From the NCBI RefSeq assembly GCF_029892485.1, contig NZ_JARXVG010000008.1:232748-296747 (forward strand): a DNA stretch of 64,000 nucleotides, read 5' to 3'. The notes under the pieces were generated by a model. That model was not told the origin of the DNA, did not search any database, and worked only from the letters and a program-made list of their open reading frames with translations. Positions 37,404-48,330 of the stretch are shown piece after piece. Source of the stretch: Variovorax boronicumulans. Lineage in GTDB: Bacteria > Pseudomonadota > Gammaproteobacteria > Burkholderiales > Burkholderiaceae_C. The position numbers and the translations under genes are program-made. How positions within the stretch are numbered: position 1 is the stretch's first letter; the number at the start of each line of letters is the position of its first letter.

Positions 37404-38899
37404 GCATGAACCTCGTCACGCTGCTGTACCTGGTTGCCAGCGTCTGCTTCATCCAGGCCCTGAAGGGCCTCTCGCATCCCACCACCTCGATCCGCGGCAA
37501 CATCTTCGGCATGACCGGCATGGCGATCGCCGTGCTGACGACCGTTGCGCTGATCCACGGACAGGCGCGCTCGCTCAACGTCGACTTCGGCACCGGCCTC
37601 GCATGGGTGCTGGCGGCCGTGGTGGTCGGCGGCGGCCTGGGGGCCTTCATGGCCAACAAGGTCGAGATGACCAAGATGCCCGAGCTGGTCGCCTTCATGC
37701 ACAGCATGATCGGCCTGGCCGCGGTCTTCATCGGCGTGGCCGCCGTGGCCGAGCCCTGGGCCTTCGGCATCACCGCCGCGCCCGTGGCCGCGCTCATCGG
37801 CGCGCAGACGCCGGACGGCGCCGTCATCCTCGACGGCTTCGTGCGCTACGCCATTCCCGCGGGCAACCGGCTCGAACTGTTCCTGGGTGCGGCCATCGGC
37901 GCCATCACCTTCAGCGGCTCGGTCATCGCCTTCGGCAAGCTCTCGGGCAAGTACAAGTTCCGCCTGTTCCAGGGCGCGCCGGTGCAGTTCTCGGGCCAGC
38001 ACATGCTGAACCTCGTGCTGGGCCTCCTGACCGTGGCACTGGGCCTGGTGTTCGTGTTCACCGAAAGCTGGCCCGCGTTCTTCGCGATGCTGGCGCTGGC
38101 CTTCGTGATGGGCGTGCTCATCATCATCCCGATCGGCGGCGCCGACATGCCGGTGGTGGTGTCGATGCTCAACAGCTACTCGGGCTGGGCGGCCGCGGGC
38201 ATCGGCTTCAGCCTGAACAACGCGATGCTGATCGTGGCCGGTTCGCTGGTGGGCTCGTCGGGCGCGATCCTGAGCTACATCATGTGCAAGGCGATGAACC
38301 GCTCGTTCTTCAACGTGATCCTGGGCGGCTTCGGCGGCGAAGCGGCCACCACCGGCGGCGCGGCCAAGGAGCAGCGCCCGGTGAAGACCGGCAGCGCCGA
38401 CGACGCGGCCTTCGTGCTCGGCAATGCCGAGACCGTGGTGATCGTGCCGGGCTACGGCCTGGCCGTGGCGCGTGCCCAGCATGCGGTGAAGGAGCTTGCC
38501 GCCAAGCTCACCGAGAAGGGCATCACCGTCAAGTACGCGATCCATCCGGTGGCGGGCCGCATGCCCGGCCACATGAACGTGCTGCTGGCCGAGGCCGAGG
38601 TGCCCTACGACCAGGTGTTCGAGATGGAAGACATCAACGGCGAGTTCGGCCAAGCCGACGTGGCGATCATCCTGGGCGCCAACGACGTGGTGAACCCGGC
38701 CGCGCACACCAAGGGCAGCCCCATCTACGGCATGCCGATCCTGGAGGCCTACAAGGCCAAGACCGTCATCGTGAACAAGCGCTCCATGGCCGCGGGCTAT
38801 GCGGGCCTGGACAACGAACTCTTCTACATGGACAAGACCATGATGGTCTTTGGGGATGCGAAGAAAGTAGTGGAAGATATGGGCAAGGCCATCGAATAG
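37400..38899 (+). CDS. pntB: NAD(P) transhydrogenase subunit beta
   Basis: A 499-residue subunit. The N-terminal ~280 residues form about nine transmembrane helices with conserved glycine-rich segments (NKVEMTKMPELVAFMHSM). The C-terminal NADP-binding domain III contains VVIVPGYGLAVARAQHAV, GRMPGHMNVLLAEA and EDINGEFGQADVAIILGAND. The start is taken as the GTG overlapping the previous stop; an ATG two codons downstream is possible. A rho-independent terminator follows, closing the operon. Confidence 0.97.
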   Translation: MSMNLVTLLYLVASVCFIQALKGLSHPTTSIRGNIFGMTGMAIAVLTTVALIHGQARSLNVDFGTGLAWVLAAVVVGGGLGAFMANKVEMTKMPELVAFMHSMIGLAAVFIGVAAVAEPWAFGITAAPVAALIGAQTPDGAVILDGFVRYAIPAGNRLELFLGAAIGAITFSGSVIAFGKLSGKYKFRLFQGAPVQFSGQHMLNLVLGLLTVALGLVFVFTESWPAFFAMLALAFVMGVLIIIPIGGADMPVVVSMLNSYSGWAAAGIGFSLNNAMLIVAGSLVGSSGAILSYIMCKAMNRSFFNVILGGFGGEAATTGGAAKEQRPVKTGSADDAAFVLGNAETVVIVPGYGLAVARAQHAVKELAAKLTEKGITVKYAIHPVAGRMPGHMNVLLAEAEVPYDQVFEMEDINGEFGQADVAIILGANDVVNPAAHTKGSPIYGMPILEAYKAKTVIVNKRSMAAGYAGLDNELFYMDKTMMVFGDAKKVVEDMGKAIE

Positions 38900-38940
38900 G
38901 CCGGCGATCCGGGCCCGCACCAATGCGGGCCAGATCATCG

Positions 38941-38970
38941 CGGCGCCATTCGAGCGCCGTTTTCGTTTTC
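38941..38970 (+). terminator. Rho-independent terminator of the pnt operon
   Basis: Stem CGGCGC/GCGCCG with a 7-base loop, followed by TTTTCGTTTTC. Another perfect hairpin (GGCCCGCA/TGCGGGCC with a 4-base loop, 38912-38931) lies just upstream without a T-run and may add to transcript stability. Confidence 0.8.
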
Positions 38971-39010
38971 AGTTACCCGCAAGTTTTTCAGACCTGGAGG
39001 AGACACATCC

Positions 39011-40690
39011 ATGACCGACCGCCCCTGGCTCAGCAGCTATCCGCAAGGCGTGCCTGCCGACATCGACGCCTCGCACTATTCCTCGCTGGTCGGGCTCATG
39101 GAAGAGAGCTTCACCAAGTACGCCGACCGCACCGCCTACAGCTTCATGGGCAAGGACATCAGCTACGCCGAGACCGACAAGCAGAGCAAGGCCTTCGCCG
39201 CGTACCTGCAGGGCCTGGGCCTGGTCAAGGGCGACCGCGTGGCCGCGATGATGCCCAACTGCCCGCAGTATCCGATCGCTGTGGCGGCCATCCTTCGCGC
39301 GGGCCTGATCCTGGTCAACGTGAACCCGCTCTACACGCCGCGCGAGCTCGAGCACCAGCTCAAGGACTCGGGCGCCAAGGCGATCGTCATCATGGAGAAC
39401 TTCGGCACCACGCTGCAGCAGTGCATCGCGGCCACGCCGATCAAGCACATCGTGCTCACGTCGATGGGCGACCGCCTCGGTTTCCTCAAGGGCGCGCTGG
39501 TCAACTACGTGGTGCGCAACGTCAAGAAGATGGTTCCGCACTTCAACCTGCCGGGCGCGGTGCGCTTCAACGAGGCGCTGGAGAAGGGCGCGGGCCGCAC
39601 GCTACAGGCTCCTGCCATCGGCCCCGACGACGTGGCCGTGCTGCAGTACACCGGCGGCACCACCGGCGTCTCCAAGGGTGCGGTGCTGCTGCATCGCAAC
39701 GTGATCGCCAACGTGCTGCAGTCGGAGGCCTGGAACGAGCCCGTGATGGCGCAGGTGCCGGCCAACGAACAGCCCACCAGCGTGTGCGCGCTGCCGCTGT
39801 ATCACATCTTCGCGTTCACGGTCGGCATGATGCTGAACATGCGCACGGGCGGCAAGCTGATCCTGATCCCGAATCCGCGCGACCTCGCGGGCGTGCTGAA
39901 GGAGCTCTCGAAGCACACGATCCACAGCTTCCCGGCGGTCAACACGCTCTTCAACGGCCTGGCGAACCATCCCGACTTCAACACCGTCAACTGGAAGAAC
40001 CTCAAGGTCTCGGTGGGCGGCGGCATGGCGGTGCAGGCCGCGGTCGCGAAGCTCTGGCTCGAGAAAACGGGTTGCCCGATCTGCGAGGGCTACGGCCTTT
40101 CCGAGACCTCGCCCTCGACCACCTGCAACCCGACCAACAGCAAGGCCTACACCGGCACCATCGGCCTGCCGCTGCCGGGCACGTGGCTCAAGCTCCTGGA
40201 CGACGACGGCAACGAAGTGCCGATGGGCCAGCCGGGCGAGATCGCCATCAAGGGTCCGCAGGTGATGGCCGGTTACTGGCAGCGCCCTGATGAAACCGCC
40301 AAGGTCATGACGCCCGACGGTTACTTCAAGAGTGGCGACATCGGCGTGGTCGACGAGCGCGGCTACTTCAAGGTGGTCGACCGCAAGAAGGACATGATCC
40401 TGGTGTCGGGCTTCAACGTGTACCCGAACGAGATCGAAGACGTCGTTGCACAGATTCCGGGCGTGCTCGAATGCGCGGCGGTGGGCGTGGTCGACGACAA
40501 GACCGGCGAGGCCGTCAAGCTCGTGATCGTCAAGAAAGACGAGTCGCTCACCGAGGCGCAGGTGCGCGACTACTGCAGAGCAAACCTTACGGGTTACAAG
40601 CAGCCGCGAATCGTGGAGTTTCGTACGGACCTCCCGAAAACACCCGTCGGAAAAATCCTCCGCCGCGAATTGCGCGACGCCAAGAAGTAA
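39011..40690 (+). CDS. fadD: Long-chain fatty acid-CoA ligase
   Basis: A 559-residue AMP-forming acyl-CoA synthetase. The adenylate motif is VLQYTGGTTGVSKGAVLLH, followed by YGLSETSP, the linker GYFKSGDIGVVDERGYF and the hinge/C-terminal block DRKKDMILVSGFNVYPNEIE. The catalytic lysine is near the end in PKTPVGKILRREL. Family and length match FadD. CTGGAGGAG lies at good distance before the ATG. It activates fatty acids for beta-oxidation or lipid synthesis. It stands between the pnt operon and a peptide ABC operon; a functional link is not evident. Confidence 0.95.
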   Translation: MTDRPWLSSYPQGVPADIDASHYSSLVGLMEESFTKYADRTAYSFMGKDISYAETDKQSKAFAAYLQGLGLVKGDRVAAMMPNCPQYPIAVAAILRAGLILVNVNPLYTPRELEHQLKDSGAKAIVIMENFGTTLQQCIAATPIKHIVLTSMGDRLGFLKGALVNYVVRNVKKMVPHFNLPGAVRFNEALEKGAGRTLQAPAIGPDDVAVLQYTGGTTGVSKGAVLLHRNVIANVLQSEAWNEPVMAQVPANEQPTSVCALPLYHIFAFTVGMMLNMRTGGKLILIPNPRDLAGVLKELSKHTIHSFPAVNTLFNGLANHPDFNTVNWKNLKVSVGGGMAVQAAVAKLWLEKTGCPICEGYGLSETSPSTTCNPTNSKAYTGTIGLPLPGTWLKLLDDDGNEVPMGQPGEIAIKGPQVMAGYWQRPDETAKVMTPDGYFKSGDIGVVDERGYFKVVDRKKDMILVSGFNVYPNEIEDVVAQIPGVLECAAVGVVDDKTGEAVKLVIVKKDESLTEAQVRDYCRANLTGYKQPRIVEFRTDLPKTPVGKILRRELRDAKK

Positions 40691-40741
40691 GGGTTCGGCC
40701 CGGGTAGGGCCACGGCATCGATCTTGCATATTCGCGGGTCG

Positions 40742-41746
40742 ATGTTCAGATTCATATTGACCCGCGTGAGCCTGCTGGTGCCGACCTTCATCGGCATGAC
40801 GCTGCTGGCCTTCTTCCTCATCCGGCTGGTGCCGGGCGATCCCATTGAAACCATGGCCGGCGAACGCGGGATCGATCCCGCGCGCCATGCCGAGCTGCGC
40901 ACCGCCTACGGCTTCGACAAGCCGATCCTCGTGCAGTACGGCATCTACATCGGCCGCGTGCTGCATGGCGACTTGGGCAAATCGATCATCACGCAGGACA
41001 CGGTGATGAGCGAGTTCCTCGCGCTCTTCCCGGCCACCGTCGAGCTCGGCGTTTGCGCCATTCTTTTCGCGCTGCTGCTGGGCCTGCCCGCAGGCATCCT
41101 CGCGGCCGTGCGGCGCAATTCCATCTTCGACCACGGCGTGATGGCCACCTCGCTCACCGGCTATTCGATGCCGATCTTCTGGTGGGGCTTGCTGCTGATC
41201 CTGTTCTTTTCGGTGCAGCTCGGATGGACGCCCGTTTCCGGGCGCATCGCGGTGCAGTATTTCATCGAGCCTGAAACCGGGTTCCTGCTGATCGACTCCC
41301 TGCGCGCCGGCGACACAGATGCCTTCTGGTCGGCGCTGCACCACCTGATTCTTCCGGCCATCGTCCTGGGTACCGTGCCGCTCGCGGTGATCGCGCGCAT
41401 GACGCGCTCGGCCATGCTCGAAGTGCTCGGCGAGGACTACATCCGCACCGCGCGCGCCAAGGGCCTCTCGCGTTTTCGCGTGGTGGGCCTGCATGCGCTG
41501 CGCAATGCGCTGATCCCGGTCGTCACGGTCATCGGGCTGCAGGTGGGCGTGCTCTTCACCGGCGCGATCCTCACCGAGACGATTTTTTCCTGGCCCGGTG
41601 TCGGCAAGTGGCTCATCGAGGCCATCGGCCGGCGTGACTATCCGGTGCTGCAGGGCGGCATGCTGCTGCTGGGCGGCATCGTGATGCTGGTCAATCTTCT
41701 TGTGGACGTGGCCTACGGCGTCATCAATCCCCGCATCCGACGCTGA
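40742..41746 (+). CDS. dppB: Dipeptide/oligopeptide-type ABC transporter permease (DppB family)
   Basis: A 334-residue inner-membrane permease with six helices. The N-terminus MFRFILTRVSLLVPTFIGMT and RLVPGDPIE are standard for DppB/OppB, and the EAA loop is seen in EDYIRTARAKGLSRFRVV. The ATG was chosen over an in-frame TTG 18 bases upstream. It is the first gene of the operon and overlaps dppC by one base (TGATG). The transported compound may be a peptide, nickel or another small solute; the family does not decide it. Confidence 0.93.
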   Translation: MFRFILTRVSLLVPTFIGMTLLAFFLIRLVPGDPIETMAGERGIDPARHAELRTAYGFDKPILVQYGIYIGRVLHGDLGKSIITQDTVMSEFLALFPATVELGVCAILFALLLGLPAGILAAVRRNSIFDHGVMATSLTGYSMPIFWWGLLLILFFSVQLGWTPVSGRIAVQYFIEPETGFLLIDSLRAGDTDAFWSALHHLILPAIVLGTVPLAVIARMTRSAMLEVLGEDYIRTARAKGLSRFRVVGLHALRNALIPVVTVIGLQVGVLFTGAILTETIFSWPGVGKWLIEAIGRRDYPVLQGGMLLLGGIVMLVNLLVDVAYGVINPRIRR

Positions 41747-42657
41747 TGAACACGACTTCGACCCCCACCATTCCGACGACCGGCGCCAGCACCGCGCCGC
41801 CCGGCCCCTGGCGCGAGTTCTGGACCGCCTTCTCGGCGAACCGTGGCGCGGTCATCGGGCTCGTCACCATCGTCGTGCTGCTGCTCGTGGCGCTGTTCGC
41901 GCCGTGGATCGCACCGCATGCGCCCAACGAGACCAACAGCGCCGTCTTCCTGCAGCCGCCTGCATGGCAGCAGGGCGGAACGTGGAGCTACGTGCTGGGC
42001 ACCGACGCCATCGGCCGCGACATCCTTTCGCGCCTCATGTACGGCGCGCGGCTCTCGCTGTCGATCGGCGTCGCCGTGGTGGCGCTGTCGGTGGTGGCGG
42101 GCGTGGTGCTCGGGCTCATCGCAGGCTTCTTCCGAGGCGTGCTCGAGATCGCGATCATGCGGCTCATGGACATCGTGCTCACGCTGCCGAGCCTCCTGCT
42201 CGCCATCGTGATCGTCGCCATCCTAGGCCCGGGGCTCGTCAACGCAATGCTTGCGGTGGCCATCGTGGTGCTGCCGCATTACGTGCGCATCACGCGCGCG
42301 GCCGTCATTGCCGAGGTCTCGCGCGACTACGTGACCGCCGCCCGCGTGAGCGGCGCCGGCACGCTGCGCCTGATGTTCCGCGAGGTGCTGCCCAACTGCG
42401 CCGCGCCGCTGATCGTGCAGGCCTCGCTCGGCATTTCCACCGCCATCCTCGATGCGGCGGCGCTCGGCTTCCTCGGCCTCGGTGCGCAGCCGCCATCGCC
42501 CGAGTGGGGAACCATGCTGGCCGACGCGCGCGAGTTCGTGCTGCGCGCGTGGTGGGTCGTGACCTTCCCGGGTCTCGCGATCCTCGCGGCGGTGCTGGCT
42601 TTCAATCTGCTGGGCGACGGTCTGCGCGATGCGCTGGACCCGAAGCTCAAGCGCTGA
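41746..42657 (+). CDS. dppC: Dipeptide/oligopeptide-type ABC transporter permease (DppC family)
   Basis: A 303-residue permease. After a polar Thr/Pro-rich start there is the OppC_N-type helix GAVIGLVTIVVLLLVALFAPW, then LGTDAIGRDILSRLMYGARLSL, a strong DppC signature, and the EAA-like loop VTAARVSGAGTLRLMFREVL. Together with dppB it makes the transmembrane channel. Its stop is 22 bases before dppD. Confidence 0.94.
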   Translation: MNTTSTPTIPTTGASTAPPGPWREFWTAFSANRGAVIGLVTIVVLLLVALFAPWIAPHAPNETNSAVFLQPPAWQQGGTWSYVLGTDAIGRDILSRLMYGARLSLSIGVAVVALSVVAGVVLGLIAGFFRGVLEIAIMRLMDIVLTLPSLLLAIVIVAILGPGLVNAMLAVAIVVLPHYVRITRAAVIAEVSRDYVTAARVSGAGTLRLMFREVLPNCAAPLIVQASLGISTAILDAAALGFLGLGAQPPSPEWGTMLADAREFVLRAWWVVTFPGLAILAAVLAFNLLGDGLRDALDPKLKR

Positions 42658-42679
42658 ATCAACGCAAAGGAGAGAAACG

Positions 42680-43704
<1,025 letters not shown>

Positions 43705-43708
<4 letters not shown>

Positions 43709-44748
43709 ACAACGACAAAGGCGCGCCCGGCGACATCGTGGTCGAGGCCGCCAATCTGCAGCGCACCTACGACGTGCGGCGCGGGCTGTTCCGCGCGCCG
43801 GCCAAACTGCGCGCGGTGGGCGACATCTCGTTCCGCCTCGAGCGCGGCCGCACGCTGGCGGTGGTCGGCGAATCGGGCTGCGGCAAGTCCACGCTCGCGC
43901 GCATGGTCGCGCTGATCGAGAAGCCGACGGCGGGGCAGCTCACGCTCGTGGGCGCCGATGCGGTGAACCCTCCGGCCGAGCGCAAACGCGAGCTGCGCCA
44001 GGCCGTGCAGCTGGTGTTCCAGAATCCCTACGGCTCGCTCAATCCGCGCAAGAAGATCTCGGCCGTGCTCGAAGATCCGCTGGCGATCAACACCACGATG
44101 GGCAAGACCGAGCGTGCCGCCAAGGCGCGCGAAATGCTTGCCCGCGTCGGCCTGCGCCCCGAGTACGCGAACCGCTATCCGCACATGTTCTCGGGCGGCC
44201 AGCGCCAGCGCATCGCGATCGCGCGTGCGCTCATGCTGTCGCCGCGCCTGCTGGTGGCCGACGAGCCGGTATCGGCGCTCGACGTGTCGATCCAGGCACA
44301 GGTGCTGAACCTGCTGGCGGACCTGCAGGCCGAGCTGGGCCTTGCGTACCTTTTCATCTCGCACGACCTGGGCGTGGTGCGCCACATCGCGCACGACGTG
44401 CTCGTGATGTACCTCGGCCATGCGGTGGAGCAGGGCCCCAAGGGGCGCATCTTCGCGCGTCCGCTGCATCCGTATACGCAGGCGCTGCTGGCCTCGACAC
44501 CGGGCCTCAGTAGCCAGCGCATCGTGTTGAAGGGCGAGCTGCCGTCGCCGTTGAACCCGCCCACGGGCTGCGTCTTCAACACGCGCTGCCAGCATGTGCA
44601 GCCACGCTGCCGCGAAGAACGGCCCCCGCTGCGCGCGCTCGACGAGCGGCTGGTGGCCTGCCACTACGCAGAGAAGTTTCTCGATGGCGCGCCACCCGTG
44701 CGTGCCGATGTTCCCGTGCTCGCCGTTCCGATGGCGACGAATCCCTGA
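43705..44748 (+). CDS. dppF: Dipeptide-type ABC transporter ATP-binding protein DppF
   Basis: A 347-residue partner ATPase of DppD. Walker A is GESGCGKST, the signature is SGGQRQRIAIARA and Walker B is LLVADEPVSALD. The C-terminal PYTQALLASTP and cysteine-containing CVFNTRCQHVQPRC region matches the oligo_HPY module. Its stop is immediately followed by a large imperfect palindrome that separates it from the binding-protein gene. Confidence 0.95.
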
Positions 44749-44907
44749 GAGGCTGAAAGGCAATCCGACATGACCGCTCATCCCTCGCAAATGGCCCCAC
44801 TCCACGTTGCAAATGCTCGCCATAGCCCGAGCTATGGCTGCGCTTTGCGCCTTGATTGGGGCCCTTTGCGGGAACTGCTCGGTCACGCCGAATTGCCTCT
44901 CAGCCTC
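44749..44907. repeat. 159-bp imperfect palindrome between dppF and the binding-protein gene
   Basis: The whole intercistronic stretch reads as one long hairpin. The outer arms GAGGCTGA...TCAGCCTC match for about 50 bases with few mismatches (including GGCAATNCG and CGCAAANGGCCCCA). The inner arms continue to the centre CATAGC-CCGA-GCTATG at 44821-44836. A transcript across it could fold into a very stable stem between the permease/ATPase genes and the binding protein, giving differential mRNA stability or partial termination. It could also be one copy of a dispersed extragenic palindrome family. Confidence 0.85.
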
Positions 44908-44951
44908 TGAGCAAGTCTCGTTTTTTCTCAACCGTGTCTGAAGGAGTCCCC

Positions 44952-46583
44952 ATGAAGACCCAACCCTCCGTTTCGCGCCGCTCACGAATGCTGGCGCTCC
45001 TGGCACCGACAGCGTTTGCGGCCCTTACCCTGGCTGCGGGTGCCGTGTCGGCCAAGACGCTGGTGTATTGCTCCGAAGGAAGCCCGGAGAATTTCTATCC
45101 GGGCATGAACACCACTGGCACGTCGTTCGACGTGACCACGCAGGTCTACAACACCATCGTCGAATTCGAGCGCGGCGGTACCAAGGTCACACCGGGCCTG
45201 GCTGAAAAATGGGACATCTCGGCCGACGGCACGGTCTACACCTTCCACCTGCGCAAGGGTGTGAAGTGGCACACCACGAGCAAGAGCTTCAAGCCCACGC
45301 GCGACTTCAACGCGGATGACTTCATCTTCATGCTCGAGCGGCAGTGGAAGGAGAGCGACCCCTTCTTCAAGGTCACGAGCCAGAACCACTCGTACTTCAA
45401 CGACATGGGCATGCCCAAGCTCCTGAAGTCGGTGGACCGCATCGACGACTTCACCGTGAAGATCACGCTCAACCAGGCCGAGGCACCTTTCCTCGCCAAC
45501 CTGGCGATGCAGTACGCGGGCATCCAGTCGAAGGAATACGCCATCGCCATGCTGAAGGCCGGTACGCCCGAGAAGGTCGACCAGGACCCGATCGGCACCG
45601 GCCCGTTCTACCTCGTGCAGTACCAGAAGGACGCGATCATCCGCTTCAAGGCCTTCCCGCAGTACTGGGGCGGCAAGGCGAAGATCGACGACTTGGTGTT
45701 CGCGATCACGCCCGATGCCTCGGTGCGTTGGGCCAAGCTGCAGAAGGGCGAATGCCACGTGATGCCGTACCCGAACCCGGCCGACCTGGATGCGATCCGC
45801 AAGGACCCGAACGTGCAGGTGCTGGAGCAGCCCGGCCTGAACGTGGGCTACCTCTCGTACAACACGACGAAGAAGCCCTTCGACGACGTGCGCGTGCGCA
45901 AGGCCATCAACATGGCAATCAACAAGAAGGCGATCATCGACGGCGTGTACCTCTCGACGGGCGTTGCGGCGAAGAACCCGATCCCGCCGACCATGTGGTC
46001 CTACAACGATGCGGTGAAAGACGATCCGTACGACCCCGAAGCCGCAAAGAAGCTCCTGGCGCAGGCCGGTTTCCCCGACGGTTTCTCGACCGACCTGTGG
46101 GCCATGCCGGTACAGCGTCCGTACAACCCGAACGCCAAGCGCATCGCCGAGCTGATGCAGGCGGACCTCGCCAAGATCAACGTCAAGGCCGAGATCAAGA
46201 GCTTCGAGTGGGGCGAGTACCGCAAGCGCCTGCAGGCCGGCGAGCACCAGATGGGCATGCTGGGCTGGACCGGCGACAACGGCGACCCGGACAACTTCAT
46301 GTACACGCTGCTGGGCTGCGCCTCGGCCAAGTCGGCAAGCGGCAGCAACATCTCGAAGTTCTGCTACCAGCCGTATGAAGACATCGTGGTGAAGGCCAAG
46401 AGCACGGTGAAGCAGGCCGACCGCGATGCGCTCTACAAGAAGGCGCAAGTCATCTTCAAGGAGCAGGCGCCGTGGTTCACCATCGCGCACGCTGTGCAGC
46501 TCAAGCCGGTGCGCAAGGAAGTGATCGACTTCAAGCTGAGCCCCTTCGGCCGCCACACCTTCTACGGCGTGGACATCAAGTAA
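44952..46583 (+). CDS. dppA: Dipeptide-type ABC transporter substrate-binding protein
   Basis: A 543-residue periplasmic binding protein of the SBP_bac_5 (DppA/OppA) family, with a Sec signal peptide ending near AVSAKT. Family marks are LVYCSEGSPENFYPGM, GLAEKWDISADGTVYTFHLR, GTGPFYLVQYQKD and VRVRKAINMAINKKAIIDGVY. Its position after dppBCDF is unusual, as dppA is normally first. AAGGAG precedes the ATG. Probably transcribed both with the operon and, through the hairpin region, to a different level. Specificity unknown. Confidence 0.95.
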   Translation: MKTQPSVSRRSRMLALLAPTAFAALTLAAGAVSAKTLVYCSEGSPENFYPGMNTTGTSFDVTTQVYNTIVEFERGGTKVTPGLAEKWDISADGTVYTFHLRKGVKWHTTSKSFKPTRDFNADDFIFMLERQWKESDPFFKVTSQNHSYFNDMGMPKLLKSVDRIDDFTVKITLNQAEAPFLANLAMQYAGIQSKEYAIAMLKAGTPEKVDQDPIGTGPFYLVQYQKDAIIRFKAFPQYWGGKAKIDDLVFAITPDASVRWAKLQKGECHVMPYPNPADLDAIRKDPNVQVLEQPGLNVGYLSYNTTKKPFDDVRVRKAINMAINKKAIIDGVYLSTGVAAKNPIPPTMWSYNDAVKDDPYDPEAAKKLLAQAGFPDGFSTDLWAMPVQRPYNPNAKRIAELMQADLAKINVKAEIKSFEWGEYRKRLQAGEHQMGMLGWTGDNGDPDNFMYTLLGCASAKSASGSNISKFCYQPYEDIVVKAKSTVKQADRDALYKKAQVIFKEQAPWFTIAHAVQLKPVRKEVIDFKLSPFGRHTFYGVDIK

Positions 46584-46586
46584 GCG

Positions 46587-47351
46587 GTGGCTGCGCCCAT
46601 CGCCATCGTCGCGGCGATGCACGAGGAGCTGAAGGCGCTCCTCGCGCAGATGCCCGACGAGCAGCGCGTGCGCGTCGCCGGGCGCGACTTCTGGGTCGGC
46701 CATCTGCAGGGCCAGCCCGTGGTCGCGGTGCTGTCGCGCATCGGCAAGGTCGCGGCGGCGGTGACGGCCACGGTGCTGCTCGAGCGCTTCGGCGTGCGGG
46801 CCATCGTGTTCAGCGGTGTCGCGGGCGGGCTCGCACCGGGCGTGGATGTCGGCGATGTGGTCGTGGCGACCGAACTGCTTCAACACGACATGGATGCCTC
46901 GCCGCTTTTTCCGAAATACGAAGTGCCCTTGATGGGCATTTCGCGTTTCGCGGCTGACGCTGCGATCAGCGATTCGCTGGCGGCTGTGGCCGAAGAGGCG
47001 CTGCGCGATCCGGTGGCGCTGGTGGGGCAGGGCGCCGTCGATGAATTCGGCCTTCGTTCGCCAAAGGTGCATCGCGGCTTGCTGATCAGCGGCGACCGCT
47101 TTGTGTCGGCCGCTGCCGAAAGCGAAGTGCTGCGCCGCAACTTGCCCGATGCGCTCGCGGTGGAAATGGAAGGCGCCGCGGTGGCGCAGGTGTGTCACGA
47201 CTACGGCGTGCCCTTCGCGGCGATGCGGACCATTTCGGACCGCGCCGATGACGCAGCCCATGGCGACTTCGCGCGCTTTGTCGCCGAGGTCGCGAGCCGC
47301 TACAGCCTCGCGCTGATCGGCGCGTGGCTCTCGCGGCAGCCGGCTACTTGA
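46587..47351 (+). CDS. mtnN: 5'-methylthioadenosine/S-adenosylhomocysteine nucleosidase
   Basis: A 254-residue phosphorylase-fold enzyme (PNP_UDP_1). It hydrolyses the glycosidic bond of methylthioadenosine and S-adenosylhomocysteine. Catalytic residues are seen in IVAAMHEELKALL (Glu) and in TISDRADDAAHGDF (Asp), with the specificity Met-Glu pair in AVEMEGAAVAQV. The start is a GTG three bases after the previous stop, with poor ribosome-binding site, so translation is probably coupled to the binding-protein gene. The 3' end overlaps convergent corA by 8 bases. Confidence 0.94.
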   Translation: MAAPIAIVAAMHEELKALLAQMPDEQRVRVAGRDFWVGHLQGQPVVAVLSRIGKVAAAVTATVLLERFGVRAIVFSGVAGGLAPGVDVGDVVVATELLQHDMDASPLFPKYEVPLMGISRFAADAAISDSLAAVAEEALRDPVALVGQGAVDEFGLRSPKVHRGLLISGDRFVSAAAESEVLRRNLPDALAVEMEGAAVAQVCHDYGVPFAAMRTISDRADDAAHGDFARFVAEVASRYSLALIGAWLSRQPAT

Positions 47352-48330
47352 GCCAGCCGCGCCGGCGGAAGTACCACATCGGCACCAGCGCGCTCGCCGC
47401 CATCAGCACGATGGCATACGGATAGCCCATGGCCCAGTCGAGCTCGGGCATGAACTTGAAGTTCATGCCGTAGATGCTCGCGATCAGCGTGGGCGGCAAG
47501 AGCGCCACGCTCGCCACCGAGAAGATCTTGATGGTCTTGTTCTGGTTGATGTTGATGAAACCGACGGTCGCATCCATCAGGAAGTTGATCTTGTCGAAGA
47601 GGAACGCCGTGTGGTTGTCCAGCGACTCGATGTCGCGCAGGATCTGCCGCGCTTCCTCGAACTGCTCGGCGTTGAGCATCTTGCTGCGCATCATGAAGCT
47701 GACCGCGCGGCGCGTGTCCATCACGTTGCGGCGGATGCGGCCGTTCAAGTCTTCCTGCCGCGCGATGGCGCCGAGCACTTCGCCGGCCAGCTCGTCGCTG
47801 ACGTTGCCTTCGAGCACCTTCTTGCCGGCCACCTCGAGCTCATCGTAGATGTTCTCCAGCGTGTCGGCCGAGTATTCGGCGTCGGCGTCGAAGAGCTTCA
47901 GAAGCACCTCTTTCGCGTCCTCGATGAGCCCCGGCGCGCGGCGCGCGCGCATGCGCAGGAGGCGGAACACGGGCACGTCTTCATCGTGGATCGAGAACAG
48001 CACGCCGCGGCTGCGCAGCTCGGTGTTGTGCTGGTTGAGGATGAAGGCGACGCGCACCGAGCGCGGATCCTCGTCGTCGTCGATCAGGAAGTCGGAGCGG
48101 ATGTGCAGTTCGCCGTTGTCTTCCTCGTAGAAGCGGGCGGATTCCTCGATGTCCTCGTCCATCGCATCTTCGGGAATCGAGAGGCCGTAGTACTGCTTGA
48201 TCCAGCGCTTTTCCTCGAGCGTGGGCGATTCGAGGTCGACCCAGATCGGCTGGAACTTGGAGAGCTCTTCGAGCGACTCGATCTCTTCCTGGACGAGGCG
48301 GCCGTTGGCGAGCGTAAAGATGTTGAGCAT
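47344..48330 (-). CDS. corA: Magnesium/cobalt transporter CorA
   Basis: A 328-residue membrane transporter. Two C-terminal helices flank the selectivity loop YGMNFKFMPE, with the GMN signature intact; the N-terminal ~260 residues form the cytosolic funnel with long acidic helices. The C-terminus ends in basic residues (WYFRRRGWLK) as expected. Monocistronic and convergent with mtnN. Confidence 0.96.
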   Translation of the reverse strand: MLNIFTLANGRLVQEEIESLEELSKFQPIWVDLESPTLEEKRWIKQYYGLSIPEDAMDEDIEESARFYEEDNGELHIRSDFLIDDDEDPRSVRVAFILNQHNTELRSRGVLFSIHDEDVPVFRLLRMRARRAPGLIEDAKEVLLKLFDADAEYSADTLENIYDELEVAGKKVLEGNVSDELAGEVLGAIARQEDLNGRIRRNVMDTRRAVSFMMRSKMLNAEQFEEARQILRDIESLDNHTAFLFDKINFLMDATVGFININQNKTIKIFSVASVALLPPTLIASIYGMNFKFMPELDWAMGYPYAIVLMAASALVPMWYFRRRGWLK

